Shown here: one piece after another, positions 25,908 to 33,412 of the stretch | Numbering within the stretch: position 1 is the stretch's first letter | Layout: every line of letters begins with the position of its first letter | Assembly: GCA_015231405.1 (NCBI GenBank) | Contig: JADGBR010000033.1 | Location: 1 to 39,907 of the forward strand | Reading direction: 5' to 3' | Origin: Candidatus Omnitrophota bacterium | Lineage (GTDB): Bacteria > Omnitrophota > Gorgyraeia > Tantalellales > Tantalellaceae | DNA: 39,907 nt | Program-made: the position numbers and the translations under genes | Notes under the pieces: generated by a model | What the model saw: only the letters and a program-made list of their open reading frames with translations | Told to the model about the DNA's origin: nothing | Database searches by the model: none

Positions 25908-26848
25908 CCTTTATCAAACCTCATTTTTTTAAATTCGTCGAGAAGCCGCCGCGCCGATCCTATTTCAAGGATCTTCCGGGCCAGCGCTTCGCCCAGTTCC
26001 CGGGCTTCTTTTTTAGGTCCCTCTATCCCGGCTTTTTCGGAATCCCTCCCATCCAGTGAAAATATCCCGGCCCTGATATCTATCCTGTCGCCGGCTATCC
26101 CCGCGTAGACCCCGACCGGCACCTGGCATCCTCCCTCAAGGCCGTTGAGCAGCGCCCTCTCCGCGGTGACAGCCAGGCGGCTATCGGCGTCATCCAGAAC
26201 GATAACAAGATCTCTCACACTAAAGGCATCACTACGTATTTCAATACCAAGCGCCCCCTGGCCGGCCTGGGGCAGTATCTCTTCCACGGATATCTCCGAC
26301 CTCTCAAGATCCAGTCCCAGCCGTTTTATCCCCGCGGAAGCTAGTATTATCGCGTCATAAGCACCGCTCTTCAATTTCGCGACCCGGGTTTCCACGTTAC
26401 CCCGGAGATCAAGGACGGTAAGATCTTCCCTTAGATTTAAAAGCTGCGCCTTACGCCTGAGACTGCTCGTTCCGACCTTCGCGCCCTTAGGCAGCGCCCC
26501 TATCGTGGAAGCCTTGTCGGAGACCAGTACATCCCTCGGGTCCTCCCGTTTGGGTACCGCCCCTATCGCAAGCCCTTCCGGCAATTCCGTAGGGAGGTCT
26601 TTCAAGCTGTGCACCGCGAGGTCGATCCCTCCAGAGAGGAGTTCGTCCTCTATCTCTTTGGTAAAAAGGCCTTTGCCGCCGATCCTCGATAAAGCCGCGT
26701 CCAGTATCTTATCCCCGGTCGTTTTTATGGGTTTTATTTCGACCTTGATCCCGGGGAAGTACCGGGAGATGAGGTCCCCGATATATCTCGCCTGGACCAT
26801 GGCGAGCTTGCTCGCGCGCGAACCTATGACGATATTGCCGGGGATCAT
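25904..26848 (-). CDS. hemC: Hydroxymethylbilane synthase (porphobilinogen deaminase)
   Basis: This enzyme polymerises four porphobilinogens into hydroxymethylbilane. From the ATG at 26848 it has 314 residues, with the N-terminal IVIGSRASKLAMVQA, the catalytic Asp in HSLKDLP (D84) and the cofactor-binding C241 in EGGCQVPVG. A longer frame to 26926 exists, but the extra 26 residues are Arg-rich and unlike the family. ATG 26848 overlaps the hemA stop as ATGA, which decides the start. Confidence 0.96.
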   Translation of the reverse strand: MIPGNIVIGSRASKLAMVQARYIGDLISRYFPGIKVEIKPIKTTGDKILDAALSRIGGKGLFTKEIEDELLSGGIDLAVHSLKDLPTELPEGLAIGAVPKREDPRDVLVSDKASTIGALPKGAKVGTSSLRRKAQLLNLREDLTVLDLRGNVETRVAKLKSGAYDAIILASAGIKRLGLDLERSEISVEEILPQAGQGALGIEIRSDAFSVRDLVIVLDDADSRLAVTAERALLNGLEGGCQVPVGVYAGIAGDRIDIRAGIFSLDGRDSEKAGIEGPKKEARELGEALARKILEIGSARRLLDEFKKMRFDKG

Positions 26849-27936
26849 TTTGCCCTCCCCGGGCGAAGCCCGCCGGAAAGAAGGCTGAAGCGGTTTTCGC
26901 CTTCTGCGTTCACCGCCTCGATCCATTTCATATAATTATCGGCCGAAGACCTGACGATCTCAAAACAGTTCTCCAGCTCACCTTTTCGGGAATTCATGTT
27001 CTCGCTCGTGATCTTTTCCAGGTCGTCGATATCATACAGGTACGCGTTATCGATCTTATTGATAGCGCCTTCCACATGGCGCGGCACCGCGAGGTCTATA
27101 ATGAAAAGCGGACGCTGTTTTCTCCTGGGCATGAGGGGTACTATATCGTCTTTACGGATAAGGCTGTGCGGCGCGCCGGTTGCCACTATGACTATATCGA
27201 CGTCGGCAAGCCTCGCGATAAATTCCCGGAAGGCCACGGCTTCGGCCTTAAATCTCGACGCCAGGTCCAGGGCCTTTTCCCGCGTGCGGTTGGCGACAAG
27301 GACAGACTTTATCCCGTTCTTTTTCAGGTAAAGGAGCAGCTTTTCTCCGATCTCTCCCGTGCCGATGATAAGCGCCGTCTTGTCTTCAAGCTTCCCCAGT
27401 ATTTTTTCGGCGAGTGCCACGGCCACGGAGCTCACCGAGACCGGGCCCCTCCCGATAAGGGTCTTCGTCCGTATCTTCTTCGCGGTGTTAAGCGCTTTTT
27501 CGAAAAGCCTGTTCAGCGCCTTGCCGGTGGTGAGACCCTCGCGCGCGTCGTTATAGGCTTTCTTCACCTGGCCGGATATCTCGACCTCTCCAACGACCAT
27601 CGAATCGAGGCCCGCTGTTACGCCGAAAAGATGCTCGACCGCTGACCTGCCCCTCTTGACGTATATCCTCTCCCCGTATTCCGCGAGGTCGGCTCCGTGA
27701 TACCGGGCGAGAAAATTTTTTATGTCCGAGACATGATCTGCGGCATTTCCTGGGACCGCGTATATCTCGACGCGGTTACATGTGGAGAGTATAAGACTTT
27801 CCCGGAAAGACAGCGTCTCCTTCAGAAGCCGGTTGGCATCGACGATCTTCCCCGGGGAGAAAGAGAGCTTTTCCCTGATCTCGACCGGAGCCGTCTTATG
27901 ATTTATGCCTATTACCGCTATATCCAGCTGTGTCAC
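26845..27936 (-). CDS. hemA: Glutamyl-tRNA reductase
   Basis: This 363-residue enzyme reduces glutamyl-tRNA to glutamate-1-semialdehyde, the first and usually regulated step of the C5 pathway. The catalytic C53 lies in LILSTCNRVEIY, the GLDSMVVGE motif is present, and a NADPH-binding Rossmann region starts near residue 185 (LIIGTGEIGEK). The start is GTG with AAGGGA four bases upstream. It opens the tight hemA-hemC-cobA-hemD-ahbC group after a 214-base gap containing a repeat. Confidence 0.97.
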   Translation of the reverse strand: MTQLDIAVIGINHKTAPVEIREKLSFSPGKIVDANRLLKETLSFRESLILSTCNRVEIYAVPGNAADHVSDIKNFLARYHGADLAEYGERIYVKRGRSAVEHLFGVTAGLDSMVVGEVEISGQVKKAYNDAREGLTTGKALNRLFEKALNTAKKIRTKTLIGRGPVSVSSVAVALAEKILGKLEDKTALIIGTGEIGEKLLLYLKKNGIKSVLVANRTREKALDLASRFKAEAVAFREFIARLADVDIVIVATGAPHSLIRKDDIVPLMPRRKQRPLFIIDLAVPRHVEGAINKIDNAYLYDIDDLEKITSENMNSRKGELENCFEIVRSSADNYMKWIEAVNAEGENRFSLLSGGLRPGRAK

Positions 27937-28020
27937 CGTGTCCCTTTTTAATAGTTGAGATATATACGCTTAAAAATCAAACTCAGGCTGTGTCGCAATA
28001 ACAATTTTGAACAAATTGTC

Positions 28021-28122
28021 CGTCATTGCGAGGAGCGTTAGCGACGAAGCAATCTCTATATATTATTTTGACAGGGATTGCTTCGTCATTCGCTCCTTCG
28101 TCGCTCACTCCTCGCAATGACG
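28021..28122. repeat. GTCATTGCGAGG-type palindromic repeat upstream of hemA
   Basis: CGTCATTGCGAGGAG and CTCCTCGCAATGACG are terminal inverted repeats of a ~102-base unit, with internal GAAGCAATC/GATTGCTTC and a long GCGACGAAGGAGCGA-type stem in the right half. It is a relative of 23101-23205. It lies in the only sizeable gap between the membrane gene at 28151 and hemA, so it is part of the hemA leader or its upstream region. Confidence 0.85.
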
Positions 28123-28150
28123 AATTAAGCTAATATTCGAATTTTGAATT

Positions 28151-28603
28151 TTATTCAGTGCCATATCCCTGTCCCCCCTGACAGTCCCCGACCAGCGCTA
28201 TTACCATCAGAATGAAAGCCGCGATAGACAAGATCGCGACCTTCCTGCCGCGGAGCCTTTCCGTCAGCCTTACGTGAAGTATAAGGGCATAGATGATCCA
28301 GACCGCCAGGGACAATATCTGCCTCGAATTAAAACCCTGCCAGTATATCCCGTGGGCGCTCTTGGCCAGGTAAAGTCCCGCGAGGATCGAAATAGTGAGA
28401 AGCGGAAAACCTGTCCCGATGGACCTGTAATTGACCATGTCCAGGAGGGACAGGTTCGGCAAACGCCCGAAAACCGCCCCGGACAGCTTATTCTTGAGAG
28501 CGCTGTCCTGGACGAGATAAAGAATACCCGAGAGAAAAGCCGAAAAGAACGCGGCGTAGGAGAAAAAGATCGTTATCCTGTGGATCAGATCAAATACCGG
28601 CAT
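28151..28603 (-). CDS. Short CcsA/HemX-like membrane protein
   Basis: This 150-residue protein has about four membrane helices (~10-31, 63-81, 95-113, 124-143). NLSLLDMVNYRSIGTGFPLLTISIL, the spacing of the helices and HVRLTERLRGRKVA match the C-terminal half of HemX/CcsA-type proteins, which are normally ~270 residues. Where the WWD motif should be, it reads YWQGFNSRQ, so the heme-presenting tryptophans are mostly lost. The gene overlaps sirC by 14 bases, so no N-terminal half is hidden upstream. HemX proteins are linked to hemA control in other bacteria, and the position beside hemA fits, but function here is inferred. Confidence 0.7.
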   Translation of the reverse strand: MPVFDLIHRITIFFSYAAFFSAFLSGILYLVQDSALKNKLSGAVFGRLPNLSLLDMVNYRSIGTGFPLLTISILAGLYLAKSAHGIYWQGFNSRQILSLAVWIIYALILHVRLTERLRGRKVAILSIAAFILMVIALVGDCQGGQGYGTE

Positions 28604-29159
28604 AATTTAAAATGTCTTCCATGAATTTTTTTCTTTCTTTCATGCTCTTCATCTTTTTTTTCGCCATCGGCCTTATCTTTTTCATGGCCCCCGCGACCGC
28701 CCCGTATTCCATACCTATCACTTTCTCCAGGTCCAACCGTATCTTCCTTGAAAGAGCCGGGCTTATCCCCCCGGTGGATATGCTTATGGTAAGATCCCCC
28801 CTTCTTATTATCGAAGGCAGGATGAAGGCACACTCATCGGGCTTGTCCACCACATTAACGAGTATCCCTTTTTCGCGGCAGTAAGACGAAATAACGGAAT
28901 TTACCGACCTGTCGGAAGTGGCTGCAATAACGAGATACGCGCCTTTCACGTCCTTAATAAGACCTCTTCCGCGTTTATACCGGATCTTGCCCTTATCCGC
29001 CATGGCCTTAAGCCCGGAGGTTATATCGGGGCCAACCACCGACACATTCGCCCCGCACTCGACGAGCCGCCGGACCTTACGTTCGGCGACGCCCCCGGCG
29101 CCTATAACCACGCATCGTTTGTTCTTGAGATCGAGATTGATAGGGTAGTACTTGAGCAT
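28590..29159 (-). CDS. sirC: Precorrin-2 dehydrogenase / sirohydrochlorin ferrochelatase-like protein
   Basis: This 189-residue protein matches the N-terminal part of CysG and Met8: a Rossmann NAD site (VVIGAGGVAERKVRRL), then NVVDKPDECAFILPSIIRRGDLTISISTGG. It oxidises precorrin-2 to sirohydrochlorin. Iron insertion by the same polypeptide is possible, as no separate chelatase gene is visible in the window. The last ~50 residues are Lys/Met-rich. The gene supplies siroheme for AhbA/AhbB. Confidence 0.88.
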   Translation of the reverse strand: MLKYYPINLDLKNKRCVVIGAGGVAERKVRRLVECGANVSVVGPDITSGLKAMADKGKIRYKRGRGLIKDVKGAYLVIAATSDRSVNSVISSYCREKGILVNVVDKPDECAFILPSIIRRGDLTISISTGGISPALSRKIRLDLEKVIGMEYGAVAGAMKKIRPMAKKKMKSMKERKKFMEDILNYAGI

Positions 29160-29166
29160 GAAAATA

Positions 29167-29238
29167 AGGGGTCAGGCCTCCCCATTGGACAAATTCTGTT
29201 TCCTACTCGTTTTCTGTCCAATGGGGAGGCCTGACCCT
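29167..29238. repeat. TCAGGCCTCCCCATTGGACA inverted-repeat element, copy 1
   Basis: TCAGGCCTCCCCATTGGACA and its exact complement lie on either side of a ~23-base loop. The same 20-base arm recurs at 37654-37714. The element sits between the polyprenyl synthase gene and sirC and could fold into a long hairpin on either strand, but neither side has a convincing T-run. Confidence 0.85.
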
Positions 29239-29250
29239 TTACTCCTCTTT

Positions 29251-30237
29251 TTATACTTTTATCCTCTGCACCATGCGATCGGCCAGGGCCGACAGGCTGG
29301 TTTTGCATGCCGAATTTTTAAGACCCCGGAGGCTATTTTTTGCCTTATCCGCGTAATAGGCAACGTCTTCCCTGGTCTTATCCAGCGCGCCGGAGGTGAT
29401 GAATATCCGCCTTATCTCACCGAATGCCGCTAGGCTGTCTTTTTGGGCCAGGAGCTTATATATCTTCTTTTTGTCTCTCAAGAGCGAGATCAGGTTCAGG
29501 AACGGGAGCGTGAGCTCACCCATTTTAAAATCCGCACCGGGCAATTTGCCTAGTTCTTTAAAAGTCCCGATAATGTCCATCGAATCGTCGGCTATCTGGA
29601 ACGCTATTCCCAAATTCAGGCCGTAATCCTTCAACATGCCCTTTTCTTTCGACATTCGACCGGCAGCCATCACCCCAGCCTGGCATGACGCCGCGAAAAG
29701 ATTAGCCGTCTTATTCTTGACTATCTTTATGTACTGTTCCTTTAATAGCCCCAGGTTGTCCCTCTCCGCGACCTGGACAAGCTCGCCTTCACACATCATT
29801 CTCGAGGCCTGGCTTAAGGCCTCGAGGACCCCGGAGTTATCGCACGACGCCATAAGGTCAAACCCTATCGCGTACAGATAGTCCCCCAGGACCAGCGCCA
29901 GTTCCGCGCCCCACTTTGCGTTAATGGTGGGTTTATTGTGACGTATGGATGAATGGTCCACCACGTCGTCATGTATCAACGACGCCATGTGGACGAGCTC
30001 TATAGCCGCGGCGGCTTTGATGATCTTTTTCGATACGCTAGCCGGATTTTTCGCCGTAACGGCTCCGGCCGAAAGGGTCACAAGCGCGGGGCGGAGCCTT
30101 TTCCCTCCCGAACGGAGAAGATAGCCCCCGACCTTGACGACCGTCCCGTTACCGCTCGAACTTATCTTTTCTCCTATCGTCCGCTCGACGGCAAACATCT
30201 CACGCTGAACGGGCTTATAGATATCTTTTAAGTTCAT
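29251..30237 (-). CDS. Trans-polyprenyl diphosphate synthase
   Basis: This 328-residue isoprenyl synthase has both Asp-rich motifs: DDVVD at 90-94, followed by SSIRHNKPT, and DDSMD at 217-221. GGKRLRP lies near residue 45. It extends farnesyl or geranylgeranyl diphosphate to a long polyprenyl chain, most likely the side chain of menaquinone or ubiquinone. Its place between the Flx/Hdr genes and the heme block fits quinone supply for the cytochrome b domain and complex I. Chain length cannot be read with certainty. Confidence 0.92.
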   Translation of the reverse strand: MNLKDIYKPVQREMFAVERTIGEKISSSGNGTVVKVGGYLLRSGGKRLRPALVTLSAGAVTAKNPASVSKKIIKAAAAIELVHMASLIHDDVVDHSSIRHNKPTINAKWGAELALVLGDYLYAIGFDLMASCDNSGVLEALSQASRMMCEGELVQVAERDNLGLLKEQYIKIVKNKTANLFAASCQAGVMAAGRMSKEKGMLKDYGLNLGIAFQIADDSMDIIGTFKELGKLPGADFKMGELTLPFLNLISLLRDKKKIYKLLAQKDSLAAFGEIRRIFITSGALDKTREDVAYYADKAKNSLRGLKNSACKTSLSALADRMVQRIKV

Positions 30238-30246
30238 CAGACAGCC

Positions 30247-31095
30247 CTATAATTCATAGTGCAGTTCTTTGAGTTTAGCGTAATTGAATACCGGTCCGTC
30301 CTTACAGATATAGTGGTTCCCTATATTGCATCTGCCGCATTTCCCAAGCCCGCACTTCATCTTCATCTCAAGCGTGGTTATTATCGATTCCGGGCAGAAG
30401 CCCATCTTCTCGAGGACCGGTATAGTGAACCTTATCATTATCGGAGGGCCGCAAACTATCGCTACGGATCCGTTACAAGTGGGCTTGATCTCCTCAAGGG
30501 CCTTCGGAACAACGCCTACCATGCAAACCCAGTCTTCCTCGCGGCAATCCACCGTAAGATGGACTTTCGTTCCCGGAGCTTTTTCCCAGACCTTATACTC
30601 GTCCCTATACACCAGATCCTTCGAGGTCCTGGCTCCGTTCACTATGGTGATATCCAGATAATCGTCCCTGTTGTCGAGACAGTAATTTATAAGCGACCTT
30701 AGTGGCGCCAGGCCTATACCGCCGGACACGAAAAGGAGATGTTTACCTTTCAGGTCCTCGACCGGAAAACCGTTGCCGTAAGGTCCCCTTAAACCCACCG
30801 TATCGCCGACATTGAGCTCATGCATGGCCTGGGTCACCATACCCATTTTCTTGGCGCTGCATTCGATCGTCTTCCTGGTCGGCGAATTCGATATGCAGAA
30901 CGTCGCCTCTCCCTCGCCGAAAACAGAGAACTCAACGAACTGCCCGGGACGATATGTGAAAGCGTCTCCGTAGGCCGCGTCCTTGAATTTCAGGACGAAA
31001 GTCTTGATATCGGACGTCTCCTGTCTGATGGCCGTGATCTCGGTCTCTCGCGGCAAATATATATTTGAGTTCGATGTGTTCATCTGTCCCGTCAT
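30247..31095 (-). CDS. flxA: FlxA-like NAD(P)H:FAD oxidoreductase subunit
   Basis: This ferredoxin-NADP reductase-type protein has an FAD domain (FTYRPGQFVEFS), a nucleotide domain (LLFVSGGIGLAPLRSLI) and a C-terminal 2Fe-2S region (CGLGKCGRCNIGNHYIC). It matches the FlxA subunit of Flx-Hdr complexes and the gamma subunit of sulfhydrogenases. It would take electrons from NAD(P)H. A longer frame reaches 31176, but ATG 31095 overlaps the flxB stop as ATGA and removes a non-conserved N-terminus. From 31095 the protein has 282 residues. Confidence 0.87.
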   Translation of the reverse strand: MTGQMNTSNSNIYLPRETEITAIRQETSDIKTFVLKFKDAAYGDAFTYRPGQFVEFSVFGEGEATFCISNSPTRKTIECSAKKMGMVTQAMHELNVGDTVGLRGPYGNGFPVEDLKGKHLLFVSGGIGLAPLRSLINYCLDNRDDYLDITIVNGARTSKDLVYRDEYKVWEKAPGTKVHLTVDCREEDWVCMVGVVPKALEEIKPTCNGSVAIVCGPPIMIRFTIPVLEKMGFCPESIITTLEMKMKCGLGKCGRCNIGNHYICKDGPVFNYAKLKELHYEL

Positions 31096-32096
31096 TTTAT
31101 CGGCGCCCCGGCCGCTACCTCGGAAATATCTATCTTTACCGGACAAAACCTTATACACCGGCCGCAACCCACGCACAGGTTCTCGCCGAAATTCTTCTTA
31201 AAATAATCGAATTTATGAAATACCCTCTGACGGTACCTCTCTTTTTTCGTCGGCCTCGGATTCTCTCCGGACGTCTCCAGCGTGAAATCGGGAAAAGCGC
31301 AGCCGTCATAGCATCTGAGCTTCTTTCTCTCCTCTTCCACAAGGTCAAAACAGTGGCATGTGGGGCAAAGATATGTGCAAACACCGCAGCTGAGGCATGA
31401 CAACGATACCTTTTTCCAGTAATCGCTCTTGAAAGAAGCGTCAAGAGAATCCGGTGCCTTCACCGTTTTCACGACAAGTTTTTTTGTTTTTTCCTTCGCC
31501 GCTTCTAACGCTTTTTCACTTCCGGCGTCGATCGTTCCCGGCAAGCTCCCGAGGATGCTTTTCCCCTTTTCGGTCAATATCTCGACGATGAAATTATCGC
31601 CCATATCGAAAAGGACCGCATCCATGCCGCGCGTCTCGACGGGCGAGCCGTCAAGCGACACACAGAAACATGTTCTATCAGGCACTGAACAGGCCAAACC
31701 GACAATGACCGACCTGGAACGGTTATCGATATAAGACGTATCCTGATACCCGGCCGGATCATCCGGAGCGAATATTTTGTCCAGTAAGACAAGCCCGCGC
31801 GCCTCGCAGGGCCGGACGCCGAATATGACCCTTTTCTTATCGTCGGCCGGAACGGGGCAAGGCGACGCCGTGCCTTCTTCCTTATTACAGCCGCATATCC
31901 ATTCGGACGGGTGCAAAAAGAATTTCTTCACGGGCTCGACGGCAAAAGCCGGGCCCAGATAAACGTCTTTGGCCTTATCGATCTTCCGGTAAAAAACGCC
32001 TTTCCCGGCCGTTTCGACCGGAGACACGACCTCATGATCCTTCATGAGATTTTCGATCAAAGCTATCAACGCTTCTTTTTTTACGGTCTTCTTCAT
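31092..32096 (-). CDS. flxB: FlxB-like iron-sulfur subunit
   Basis: This 334-residue protein carries two ferredoxin-type 4Fe-4S sites near the C-terminus (CLSCGVCTYLCPTCHC and CVGCGRCIRFCP). Its N-terminal domain has conserved cysteines (ICGCNKEE, GVRPCEARGL, FCVSLDG), typical of the dicluster subunit of Flx and sulfhydrogenase complexes. It passes electrons from the FlxA flavin towards the Hdr part. It starts 12 bases after flxC. Confidence 0.87.
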   Translation of the reverse strand: MKKTVKKEALIALIENLMKDHEVVSPVETAGKGVFYRKIDKAKDVYLGPAFAVEPVKKFFLHPSEWICGCNKEEGTASPCPVPADDKKRVIFGVRPCEARGLVLLDKIFAPDDPAGYQDTSYIDNRSRSVIVGLACSVPDRTCFCVSLDGSPVETRGMDAVLFDMGDNFIVEILTEKGKSILGSLPGTIDAGSEKALEAAKEKTKKLVVKTVKAPDSLDASFKSDYWKKVSLSCLSCGVCTYLCPTCHCFDLVEEERKKLRCYDGCAFPDFTLETSGENPRPTKKERYRQRVFHKFDYFKKNFGENLCVGCGRCIRFCPVKIDISEVAAGAPIK

Positions 32097-32108
32097 GCTC
32101 GTTGCCTG

Positions 32109-32945
32109 TTATTTTATGAAATCCTTCGGGTCATCTTTGTCATAAGAAGCGAAAAGTGGTTTCGCCTCGACGCTCGAGCCGGCCTCATATTTGTATAATT
32201 CCTTAGCTTCCTTCTCCAGCTTCTTGTTCAGGTCCCTTAGCGGTATCCCCACGGGACAAGCCCTTTCACATTCGCCGCAATCAACGCACCTTCCCGCCAG
32301 ATGAAAAGCGCGCGTAACGTTCCACGCGAAATTGCCTTCTAAAGACGTGGCCTTGGAGAACCACGCGGGCATAGTCTGGTCGGCCACGCATTTCGGGCAG
32401 TAACACATGGGACATACCTGCCTGCAGGCGTAACAGCGTATGCATCTCGAGAACTCTTCCCGCCATAAGCCTAGCCTTTCCTCCGCCCTCCTGGCTTCAA
32501 GGGCCTCTACCGCTGCATAAGCGTCTTTTTCGTTCCCGGGAGCGCCGGACTTCCTGCCTTTTTCCTTTATCAGAATATCGCAGATAGCGGACACCGTCCT
32601 GGGACATGCCGCGCATTTTTCCGAAATATCGGTGACGCCGCATTCAACGCCGATAATGAACAGGTTCTCTCTCTCAAGCTGATTCTCCTGCAAAAGAACG
32701 ACTATTGCGCGCGCGTCGCATCCTTTAGCGACTACCCCTATCTTTTTGCCGGGGAATTCCCTTAAATAATTCGCGAGATTATAAACGCAGTTTTGGTCCC
32801 AGACAAGGCTGTCGACGTCTTGGGCGCTATCGATAAAAGCAGGAACGGTCGAGACCCCGTCGCCCGAACGCCTGTAACCGATCACCATGTCGACCTTGGA
32901 TGCGGCCAGTAATTCCTTAGCTTTTTGCCTGATCTCTTCAATCAT
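32109..32945 (-). CDS. flxC: FlxC-like iron-sulfur subunit (FrhB-related)
   Basis: This 278-residue protein has two 4Fe-4S motifs in the C-terminal half (CIRCYACRQVCPMCYC and CVDCGECERACPVG) and a conserved N-terminal half with KGCDARAIVVLLQENQ. That segment resembles the coenzyme F420 hydrogenase beta-subunit and FlxC families. It overlaps flxD by four bases (ATGA). It probably wires FlxAB to FlxD and HdrA. Confidence 0.86.
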   Translation of the reverse strand: MIEEIRQKAKELLAASKVDMVIGYRRSGDGVSTVPAFIDSAQDVDSLVWDQNCVYNLANYLREFPGKKIGVVAKGCDARAIVVLLQENQLERENLFIIGVECGVTDISEKCAACPRTVSAICDILIKEKGRKSGAPGNEKDAYAAVEALEARRAEERLGLWREEFSRCIRCYACRQVCPMCYCPKCVADQTMPAWFSKATSLEGNFAWNVTRAFHLAGRCVDCGECERACPVGIPLRDLNKKLEKEAKELYKYEAGSSVEAKPLFASYDKDDPKDFIK

Positions 32946-33412
32946 TTTTTCTCCGCGCTAATAGTGTTCGGCCCGGCATTCCTAATGTCTTCCACCACTT
33001 CCTTAACCACTTTCGCCCATTTATCGCCTTCGGCAGCGGAAACCCATGACATCTGGAACCTTCTCGGATCAATGCCTATATACTCCAGAAAATTTTTCAG
33101 GACAGCGAACCGCCTTCGGGCGTAATAATTACCCTCGGAATAATGGCAATCCCCGATATGGCATCCCGAGATAAGCACCCCGTCGGCCCCGTCCATAAGG
33201 CATTTAAGGATAAAAAGCGGGTTCACCCTGCCTGAGCATGGGACCCTGATGATCTTCACGTTCGGAGGGTACTGCATGCGCGAAGTTCCGGCAAGGTCCG
33301 CCCCGGCGTAACTGCACCAGTTACACAGGAAGCCCACTATGTTAGGCTCGAAACCGCCGTCCGCGGCCATCTTCTTATCGTCCTTCATGCTGTCTGTCCC
33401 TAATGCGCTCAC
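32942..33412 (-). CDS. flxD: FlxD/MvhD-like hydrogenase iron-sulfur subunit
   Basis: This 156-residue protein has the MvhD pattern: CNWCSYAGADLAGTSRMQYP, RVPCSGRVNP and SGCHIGDCHY, with a 2Fe-2S site. It hands electrons to HdrA in Mvh-Hdr and Flx-Hdr complexes. The start is GTG and overlaps the hdrA stop as GTGA. No hydrogenase large or small subunit lies nearby, so the electron source is the Flx module. Confidence 0.92.
   Translation of the reverse strand: MSALGTDSMKDDKKMAADGGFEPNIVGFLCNWCSYAGADLAGTSRMQYPPNVKIIRVPCSGRVNPLFILKCLMDGADGVLISGCHIGDCHYSEGNYYARRRFAVLKNFLEYIGIDPRRFQMSWVSAAEGDKWAKVVKEVVEDIRNAGPNTISAEKK

Noticed and set aside
26849-26926. N-terminal extension of hemC to 26926
   Set aside because: The extra residues are Arg/Pro-rich and unlike the family, and ATG 26848 overlaps the hemA stop as ATGA.
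23101-28122. Palindromic repeats considered as a CRISPR array
   Set aside because: The copies are kilobases apart, have inverted ends, and show no regular spacers or cas genes.
31096-31176. N-terminal extension of flxA to 31176
   Set aside because: It overlaps the conserved 4Fe-4S-coding end of flxB, while ATG 31095 gives the usual ATGA overlap.
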